From Methanosarcinales archaeon (GTDB lineage Archaea; Halobacteriota; Methanosarcinia; Methanosarcinales; Methanogasteraceae), in the NCBI GenBank assembly GCA_030672345.1, contig DAOVGO010000057.1:1-7485 (forward strand): a DNA stretch of 7,485 nucleotides, in the 5' to 3' direction. The first letter of the stretch is position 1. Each line of letters starts with the position of its first letter. The notes beneath the pieces were generated by a model. The model did not search any database and had not been told where the DNA came from. It saw only the letters and a list, made by a program, of their open reading frames with translations. This document shows positions 5,372-7,485 of this stretch, piece by piece. The translations under genes were made by a program, and so were the position numbers.

Positions 5372-6002
5372 CCCCTACCTCCTGTGCAGTGATCGCGATC
5401 AATTCATTCATGCAGGCGACCGCGACCGGCGTCCCGCCTCTGGTGCCGGTGCACGTGATCGATGGCACATCAAGGCTTCGCAGCAGTTCCTTTGACTCGG
5501 CAGCGTTCACAAAACCGACCGGAGTCCCGATCACCAGCGCGGGGCAGGCGCCCTCCTTGATCAGTTCGCAGACGGTGAGCGCGGCTGACGGCGCATTCCC
5601 GACCACAATGATCGAATCATCCAGATCACGCCCCAGCGCCATGAATCCGGCTGATGTTCTTGTGACGCCGTACCTGTCAACAAAATCCTTGCCGGCAGCA
5701 AGATCGAGCACGCAGGTTATCGGGCATCCATGACCGATTTTCGAGATTCCCACAAAAACCATCCTGATATCAGTGTAAACAGCACTGTTACGTCTGATCG
5801 CATCGATTCCCGCACGCACCGGGTCGTTTCCGAACCGGAGCAGGTTAGCGAATTCCGGATCGCCGGTTGCGATCACGCAGCGCTGCCGTATCCGGTCCCG
5901 GTATCCGGTATCTCCGACGATCTCCTTTGCTATGCTGCGGCTTCTGGATGAGATCTCCCTTGCCTGCGGGGTCACGGCGCCGAGATCAGACGTTTCTACC
6001 AT
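5349..6002 (-). CDS. cbiC: Cobalt-precorrin-8 methylmutase (precorrin-8X methylmutase family)
   Basis: A 217-aa cytosolic enzyme of anaerobic cobalamin ring synthesis. It moves the C11 methyl group of cobalt-precorrin-8 to C12, giving cobyrinate. Family hallmarks are A-T-G-D-P-E-F-A (45-52), T-D-I-R-M-V (77-82), G-N-A-P-S-A (135-140), P-A-L-V-I-G-T-P-V-G-F-V-N-A-A-E-S-K-E (154-172) and G-T-R-G-G-T-P-V-A-V-A (186-196). Length is normal (about 200-220 aa). Oddity: the catalytic histidine I expect from bacterial CobH (in an R-x-x-H-A context) corresponds here to I44 in R-C-V-I-A-T-G-D. This may be normal for archaeal CbiC, and I cannot check it here. ATG 6002 has no ribosome binding site but sits about 20 nt after a TATA box, so the message may be leaderless. 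The other cobalamin genes are not in the window; instead cbiC overlaps a surface-protein gene. Confidence 0.93.
   Translation of the reverse strand: MVETSDLGAVTPQAREISSRSRSIAKEIVGDTGYRDRIRQRCVIATGDPEFANLLRFGNDPVRAGIDAIRRNSAVYTDIRMVFVGISKIGHGCPITCVLDLAAGKDFVDRYGVTRTSAGFMALGRDLDDSIIVVGNAPSAALTVCELIKEGACPALVIGTPVGFVNAAESKELLRSLDVPSITCTGTRGGTPVAVACMNELIAITAQEVGDGRGDAD
5377..5383 (-). promoter_or_regulatory. Strong Shine-Dalgarno (AGGAGGT) inside the cbiC 3' end
   Basis: The motif lies 5 nt before the ATG at 5371 and within the last codons of cbiC. It fixes the start of the surface-protein gene and indicates translation from the cbiC message. Confidence 0.75.
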
Positions 6003-6017
6003 GCTTGAGTGGTTAGA

Positions 6018-6025
6018 ATTTTATA
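6018..6025 (-). promoter_or_regulatory. TATA box of the cbiC transcript
   Basis: TATAAAAT on the minus strand, about 16-23 nt before ATG 6002, predicts initiation at or near the start codon. A second TATA-like CATTATAG lies slightly further upstream (about 6030-6037) and would give a leader of a few nucleotides. Either way the transcript is leaderless or nearly so, in agreement with the missing ribosome binding site. Confidence 0.6.
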
Positions 6026-6041
6026 GCCCTATAATGTTTCC

Positions 6042-6059
6042 ATGTCCGCAAATGTCCGC
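6042..6059 (-). repeat. Direct repeat GCGGACAT, two copies 10 bp apart, upstream of the cbiC TATA box
   Basis: The 8-mer ATGTCCGC (plus strand) occurs at 6042-6049 and 6052-6059, identical in both copies and spaced by one helical turn. Read on the minus strand it lies immediately upstream of the cbiC promoter, where activators bind in archaea. A regulator-binding site is likely but its identity is unknown. Confidence 0.5.
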
Positions 6060-6066
6060 CGAATTC

Positions 6067-6080
6067 AATCGGCATCGATT
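6067..6080. repeat. Short perfect inverted repeat AATCG-gcat-CGATT
   Basis: Two 5-bp arms around a 4-bp centre, located between the GCGGACAT repeats and the hairpins of the divergent region. It could be half of an operator; it is short enough to be chance. Confidence 0.3.
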
Positions 6081-6094
6081 TCACGTCACTCGTG

Positions 6095-6111
6095 TGCGAC
6101 AAGAAGTCGCA
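6095..6111. repeat. Hairpin with perfect 6-bp stem (TGCGAC/GTCGCA)
   Basis: The arms 6095-6100 and 6106-6111 are perfectly complementary around the loop AAGAA. It is the first of two adjacent stem-loops in the divergent intergenic region and could be part of a structured RNA or a DNA-level site. Confidence 0.5.
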
Positions 6112-6119
6112 TCACAGAT

Positions 6120-6154
6120 TGCCCGTGCGGGCTACCCCGCACGTTCTGGGGGCA
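6120..6154. repeat. Strong GC-rich hairpin (8-bp perfect stem, extendable)
   Basis: CGTGCGGG (6124-6131) pairs perfectly with CCCGCACG (6136-6143) around CTAC. Outside it, TGCC (6120-6123) can pair with GGCA (6151-6154) across a bulge. With the neighbouring 6095-6111 stem and the T-run at 6188-6192 it may be a small structured RNA ending in a T-rich terminator on the plus strand. No known RNA family was recognised. Confidence 0.5.
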
Positions 6155-6231
6155 CAACCCGAATTTGCTGCGAAATACACCCAAGACTTTTTCGACAGTG
6201 CCACTTTCATAGATGGTGCACTTTCCTCCGG

Positions 6232-6239
6232 TTTAAGTA
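6232..6239 (+). promoter_or_regulatory. TATA box of the phosphoesterase gene
   Basis: TTTAAGTA lies about 26-33 nt before ATG 6265, predicting a transcript that begins within a few nucleotides of the start codon. No ribosome binding site is present before 6265, so the message is probably leaderless. A second T/A-rich motif at 6253-6260 is too close to serve this start. Confidence 0.55.
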
Positions 6240-6264
6240 CCCATGACGACCCTTAAGTATTTTT

Positions 6265-7053
6265 ATGTCGCTCACAGTCCAGCCGATCACAGGCGAACCC
6301 GCGCTCGTTGTCTGCAACACCATTCGCACACTCGTCATCGCCGACCTGCACATCGGAATCGAGCAGGAGCTGTACCGGAGTGGTTTTGGCATCCCATCAC
6401 AGACTAAAAAAATATCTGATAAAATATTAACATTGATAACCGAACATTCGCCGGACAGGATCGTGCTGCTCGGCGATGTCAAGCACAACGTGCCATACGT
6501 ATCAGGACAGGAGCAGCGTGAACTTCCGGCATTTCTCGCGAGCATGGCGCGACACGCTCCAGTGGAGATCGCTGCCGGCAACCACGACGGCGGCATCGAT
6601 AAGTATGTGATAGGCAGCGTCACGCTGCACCCGTCAGCCGGTTTCGTGCTCGACGGCGTCGGATATGTGCACGGACACGCATGGTTTCATCCGGATCTGC
6701 TGGATGCCGAATACGTGATCATGGCGCACAATCATCCGACCATCCGTTTCGTTGACGATCTCGGATACCGGAGCGCAGAGCCTGCGTGGATCAGGGCCGG
6801 GCTGCGTCGCGACGATCCGGCATTTACTGATCGGTACCGCGATCACGATTCTGCAAACCCCCGGGTCATAATTATGCCGGCGTTCAACGAACTGTGCGGC
6901 GGCGTCCCGTTCAATGTCAGAAATCCGGATCTGCTCGGTCCGATCGCGGTACACGCGCTGAAGATTAAGGATGCTGCAGCGTATCTGCTCGACGGCACCA
7001 ACCTCGGGAGGATCGGGGACCTGACCCGACTCGATACGGACCTGCTAAAATGA
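6265..7053 (+). CDS. SbcD/Mre11-related archaeal metallophosphoesterase (COG1407)
   Basis: A 262-aa calcineurin-like phosphoesterase with all five metal-binding blocks: D-L-H-I-G (27-31), G-D-V-K-H (70-74), G-N-H-D-G (105-109), G-Y-V-H-G-H-A-W (133-140) and A-H-N-H-P (154-158). These bind the usual two metal ions and mark the archaeal SbcD-related (MJ0037-like, ICC-like) group rather than the true Mre11 nuclease, which is longer. The C-terminal part has the family's M-P-A-F-N-E-L-C-G-G (204-213) and a hydrophobic tail, with no signal peptide. The substrate is not established; nucleic-acid phosphodiesters or cyclic nucleotides are guesses. ATG 6265 is the first usable start and appears leaderless. 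The gene diverges from cbiC and converges on dph2. In other archaea such genes often lie near DNA-repair helicases, which are not in this window. Confidence 0.9.
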   Translation: MSLTVQPITGEPALVVCNTIRTLVIADLHIGIEQELYRSGFGIPSQTKKISDKILTLITEHSPDRIVLLGDVKHNVPYVSGQEQRELPAFLASMARHAPVEIAAGNHDGGIDKYVIGSVTLHPSAGFVLDGVGYVHGHAWFHPDLLDAEYVIMAHNHPTIRFVDDLGYRSAEPAWIRAGLRRDDPAFTDRYRDHDSANPRVIIMPAFNELCGGVPFNVRNPDLLGPIAVHALKIKDAAAYLLDGTNLGRIGDLTRLDTDLLK

Positions 7054-7086
7054 TTTCCGGGGCGTTTGCCATGCGTTCGTGACCGA

Positions 7087-7307
7087 TTTTTCGAAAAAGT
7101 GTAATGGTCAATCTGACCATGAACACACAGCGACCGATGCTCATACAACATGATCACCAACAGGAGGATTTTTGTTCTTTGCGACTTTGCGCCCTTCGTT
7201 CTCGATTTAACGCGAAGACGCAAAGACGCGAAGAGTGTTGTTAATCTCGGTCTTCACGTCTTTTGCGTTGTTGTACATCCAACTGACCATTATAGATTTT
7301 TCGAAAA
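7087..7307. mobile_element. MITE-like or dispersed inverted-repeat element with nested hairpins
   Basis: The left end 7087-7110 read in reverse complement is TGACCATTA, three bases, then TTTTTCGAAAAA. The right end 7284-7307 is TGACCATTA, four bases, then TTTTTCGAAAA. These make imperfect terminal inverted repeats of about 24 bp around about 170 bp. Inside, 7176-7198 pairs imperfectly with 7212-7234, and 7212-7234 also pairs with 7251-7267, all built from C-G-C-A-A-A-G-A-C-like words. No protein is encoded and no clear target-site duplication is visible. A non-autonomous element or dispersed palindromic repeat is likely; a convergent terminator is the alternative. Confidence 0.45.
7176..7234. 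repeat. Imperfect long hairpin of CGCAAAGA-type words
   Basis: CTTTGCG...CTTTGCG on the left arm pairs with CGCAAAG...CGCGAAG on the right arm. Starting from C7177-G7233, about 17 of the first 20 positions pair, including wobbles, with a loop near 7198-7212. A third copy in the left-arm orientation lies at 7251-7267 and offers an alternative pairing. Such CGCAAAGACGCGAAG words recur in intergenic DNA of many environmental genomes, from memory. Confidence 0.55.
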
Positions 7308-7322
7308 GGCAACTCCCGCTGA

Positions 7323-7485
7323 TCACGATATCTCATCAAACACCAGATCCACCCATCTCCGCTCACCAACCACGACCTCGAATTCAACCGGAGTCAGCAC
7401 CGGCGCCGGGAAGATCGCAGAACCATCGATTGCGATTCGCGGGCACGCCGTACTGACAAAAGCATCGAGATCAAACGAGTGCAGC
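7323..7485 (-). CDS. dph2: Diphthamide biosynthesis protein Dph2, C-terminal end (5' partial)
   Basis: The last 53 codons of a minus-strand gene that runs off the right edge, ending at TGA 7323-7325. The segment reads D-A-F-V-S-T-A-C-P-R-I-A-I-D-G, then P-V-L-T-P-V-E-F-E, then D-L-V-F-D-E-I-S. This is the conserved C-terminus of archaeal Dph2. Its cysteine in A-C-P-R is the third ligand of the [4Fe-4S] cluster used to transfer the 3-amino-3-carboxypropyl group of SAM to the histidine of translation elongation factor 2, the first step of diphthamide synthesis. The enzyme is cytosolic and found in archaea and eukaryotes, which supports the archaeal assignment. No start codon lies in the window. 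The gene converges with the phosphoesterase. Confidence 0.88.
   Translation of the reverse strand, partial: LHSFDLDAFVSTACPRIAIDGSAIFPAPVLTPVEFEVVVGERRWVDLVFDEIS

Larger units (their letters stand above)
7054..7322. other. Convergent intergenic region between phosphoesterase and dph2
   Basis: There is no credible gene here. The region is almost filled by an inverted-repeat element (7087-7307) with internal hairpins. An isolated GGAGGA at 7163-7168 is followed only by a very short frame. Both flanking genes read into this region, so part of the structure may serve as a two-way transcription terminator. Confidence 0.6.

Noticed and set aside
6094..6180. Possible tRNA in the divergent spacer
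   Set aside because: Two stems are present, but no acceptor stem, anticodon arm or T-loop consensus can be placed.
5389..6246. Plus-strand frames opposite cbiC and into the divergent spacer
   Set aside because: cbiC is a clear enzyme on the minus strand; the frames lack homology-like motifs, and the one reaching 6246 runs through promoter and hairpin sequence.
7235..7456. Plus-strand frame of 73 codons at the right end
   Set aside because: It crosses the inverted-repeat element and lies opposite the Dph2 C-terminus, which is strongly recognisable on the minus strand.

Overview
The window looks like chromosomal DNA of a euryarchaeon, most likely from the methanogen/anaerobic methanotroph (Methanomicrobia-like) part of the tree. 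The grounds are a Dph2-type diphthamide enzyme, an archaeal-type SbcD-related phosphoesterase, anaerobic-type CbiC, a surface protein with a PGF-CTERM-like tail, a PaREP1-family protein, and TATA boxes about 20-35 bp upstream of several starts, some of them apparently leaderless. No genus can be named from the sequence alone.

Layout. (1) 2-2590, plus strand: two tandem, paralogous EZ-HEAT (PBS-lyase-like HEAT) repeat proteins. The first is cut by the window start and the second is complete with its own TATA box; they share an almost identical C-terminal cap. (2) 2673-3857, plus strand: a Schlafen-type AlbA_2 plus GHKL ATPase-like protein (COG2865 type) without the usual C-terminal winged helix. 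(3) 3858-4093: a purine-rich stretch with no convincing gene. (4) 4094-4619, minus strand: an overlapping pair, a 66-aa unknown protein followed by a PaREP1/HEPN-like protein. The latter appears to have lost its last helix by a one-base frameshift, since the missing end is readable in another frame down to 4008. (5) 4727-6002, minus strand: cobalt-precorrin-8 methylmutase (cbiC), overlapping by 23 nt a small secreted or anchored S-layer-like protein. (6) 6003-6264: a divergent intergenic region with promoters for both sides, a helical-phase direct repeat upstream of the cbiC TATA box and strong hairpins. (7) 6265-7053, plus strand: an SbcD-related metallophosphoesterase. (8) 7054-7322: a convergent intergenic region holding an inverted-repeat element of about 220 bp with nested hairpins. 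(9) 7323-7485, minus strand: the C-terminal end of Dph2.

The right half (cbiC, phosphoesterase, dph2) is conserved core archaeal content. The left half (HEAT repeats, AlbA_2/GHKL protein, PaREP1 pair) has an accessory character: repeat-built binding scaffolds, a Schlafen-like module and a HEPN-like two-gene cassette. A defence or stress role for the left half is a hypothesis only. The least explained items are the overlapping 66-aa/PaREP1 pair, the cbiC/surface-protein overlap, and the two structured intergenic regions.
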